Shown: positions 29,068-29,739 of the stretch, in pieces | How positions within the stretch are numbered: the first letter of the stretch is position 1 | Layout of the letters: every line of letters starts with the position of its first letter | The notes under the pieces: generated by a model | Told to the model about the DNA's origin: nothing | Database searches by the model: none | The model's input: the letters and a program-made list of their open reading frames with translations, nothing else | Source: Hyphomicrobiales bacterium | GTDB lineage: Bacteria > Pseudomonadota > Alphaproteobacteria > Rhizobiales > Beijerinckiaceae | Direction: 5' to 3' | Length of the DNA: 29,739 bases | NCBI GenBank assembly: GCA_900299065.1 | Contig: OMIJ01000054.1 | Coordinates: 1-29,739 of the forward strand | Program-made: the position numbers and the translations under genes

Positions 29068-29732
29068 TGCAATCTCGAGCCCGAGCCTTGTCCGCTCGCA
29101 AGTTCGATCTCGGTAATTGCAACAAGCACCTCGGCACGCAATTTCAAATTCGACGCTTCAAGCAAGGCCTGTTTTTCTTTTGGGCCAAAAGGACTCATCA
29201 TCGCCAGCGCATTCACCAGATCTTCGTTTGAGGCCTGATCTATCGACTTCCAGTCAATTTTGAGTTTGGTCCGCTCGGCATAGGCCCTGAGCGCTTCAAG
29301 AACAGCATGACGATCAACCAGGGATTCTCCTGCATGGGGAACAAGATCATCGGCAAAAGACTCGTAAGAGACAAGACATTGTCGATAAGGTGTGATGACA
29401 CGCAATTCTTCGACAATTTTAAAGCGAATGACGCCCGTCAGGCTGATGATATAGCGCCCATCGCCTGTTTCAGCTAATTGTGTCAAACGTCCCAGACATC
29501 CGATTGAATGCAGCTTGAACTCACCGCGCTCCACAGCGCCCATCACATCGGGTTGGACCATGCCAATCAAACGATCCGTCTTGAGCGCATCATCAATCAT
29601 GGTCATGTAACGCGGCTCAAAGATATTCAACGGCAGATGACCGCGAGGCAACATCAATGCGCCATCGAGAGGAAAAATCGGAATGAGCGCTGGTAAAAGC
29701 CCGATATCAACATAAGGCTTGTTAATGCTCAT
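29064..29732 (-). CDS. LON N-terminal-domain protein (no protease domain)
   Basis: Encodes 222 residues and is only the substrate-binding LON domain (LIPIFPLDGALMLPRGHLPL, NIFEPRYMTMIDDALKTDRL, IGCLGRLTQLAETGDGRYII) plus a helical C-terminal part; the ATPase and Ser-Lys protease domains of Lon are absent, as is usual for this family. The function is unknown; it may be an adaptor. It is coupled to the Trm112-like gene downstream. In Rhizobiales a thioredoxin-like gene commonly lies just upstream, beyond the window. The ATG at 29732 is seven bases from the edge, so its ribosome-binding site is largely outside and a slightly longer start cannot be excluded. Confidence 0.9.
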   Translation of the reverse strand: MSINKPYVDIGLLPALIPIFPLDGALMLPRGHLPLNIFEPRYMTMIDDALKTDRLIGMVQPDVMGAVERGEFKLHSIGCLGRLTQLAETGDGRYIISLTGVIRFKIVEELRVITPYRQCLVSYESFADDLVPHAGESLVDRHAVLEALRAYAERTKLKIDWKSIDQASNEDLVNALAMMSPFGPKEKQALLEASNLKLRAEVLVAITEIELASGQGSGSRLQ

Positions 29733-29739
29733 ACGGCAC

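Noticed and set aside
1..29739. CRISPR arrays, insertion sequences, toxin-antitoxin or phage-defence genes
   Set aside because: None was seen: no regularly spaced repeats, transposase or integrase motifs, and almost all coding space is taken by recognisable core genes.

Overview
The window looks like a stretch of chromosome from an alphaproteobacterium, most likely a member of the Hyphomicrobiales (Rhizobiales). Evidence for this is the conserved order helicase / S4 protein / fdxA / carD / rpoH, the FdsGBA-FdhD-FdsD type of NAD-linked formate dehydrogenase, the ftsK-lolA and ubiH / Trm112-like / LON-domain neighbourhoods, a good CtrA-type box upstream of ftsK, and two linked ammonium transporters with glnK. 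Base composition is close to even by eye, low for that order, so the family is left open. No insertion sequence, prophage, CRISPR array or obvious island is visible; nearly all of it is core or metabolic genome.

Layout. (1) 1-8.8 kb: the 3' end of a large helicase gene, an Hsp15-like S4 protein, a two-domain VOC protein on the opposite strand, the seven-iron ferredoxin FdxA, a very long CarD-family transcription factor, and convergent to it an RpoH-type sigma factor, an M48 lipoprotein protease and a secreted nuclease-like protein. (2) 8.8-11.7 kb: tRNA-Arg(CCT), an FAD-dependent ferredoxin reductase and a Rieske ring-hydroxylating (or O-demethylating) oxygenase; the oxygenase has a perfect FNR/FixK box and a 13-bp-arm palindromic operator upstream. 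(3) 11.7-17.7 kb: a compact minus-strand formate dehydrogenase operon, fdsG-fdsB-fdsA-fdhD-fdsD, with overlapping or nearly touching genes. (4) 17.9-19 kb: a VTT/DedA-type membrane protein and DsbB. (5) 19-23.7 kb: ftsK-lolA-rlmN on the minus strand, with the CtrA-type palindrome upstream. (6) 23.8-27.3 kb: nitrogen block, amtB2 with a consensus sigma-54 promoter, then glnK-amtB1 behind a near-consensus one. (7) 27.6-29.7 kb: UbiH-type hydroxylase facing a Trm112-like protein and a LON-domain protein.

How they fit together. Formate dehydrogenase would feed NADH and detoxify formate. The Rieske enzyme with its reductase lies directly convergent to it, which would suit a C1-releasing O-demethylase, although this is inference only. 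CarD and RpoH are global transcription factors. GlnK and the Amt proteins form the ammonium sensing and uptake unit.

The least ordinary signals are the histone-H1-like N-terminal tail of about 360 residues on CarD, with in-frame 15-bp tandem repeats; the layered control region of the Rieske gene; the nested palindrome upstream of ftsK; and possible leader peptides before carD. I found no clear new defence or mobile system.
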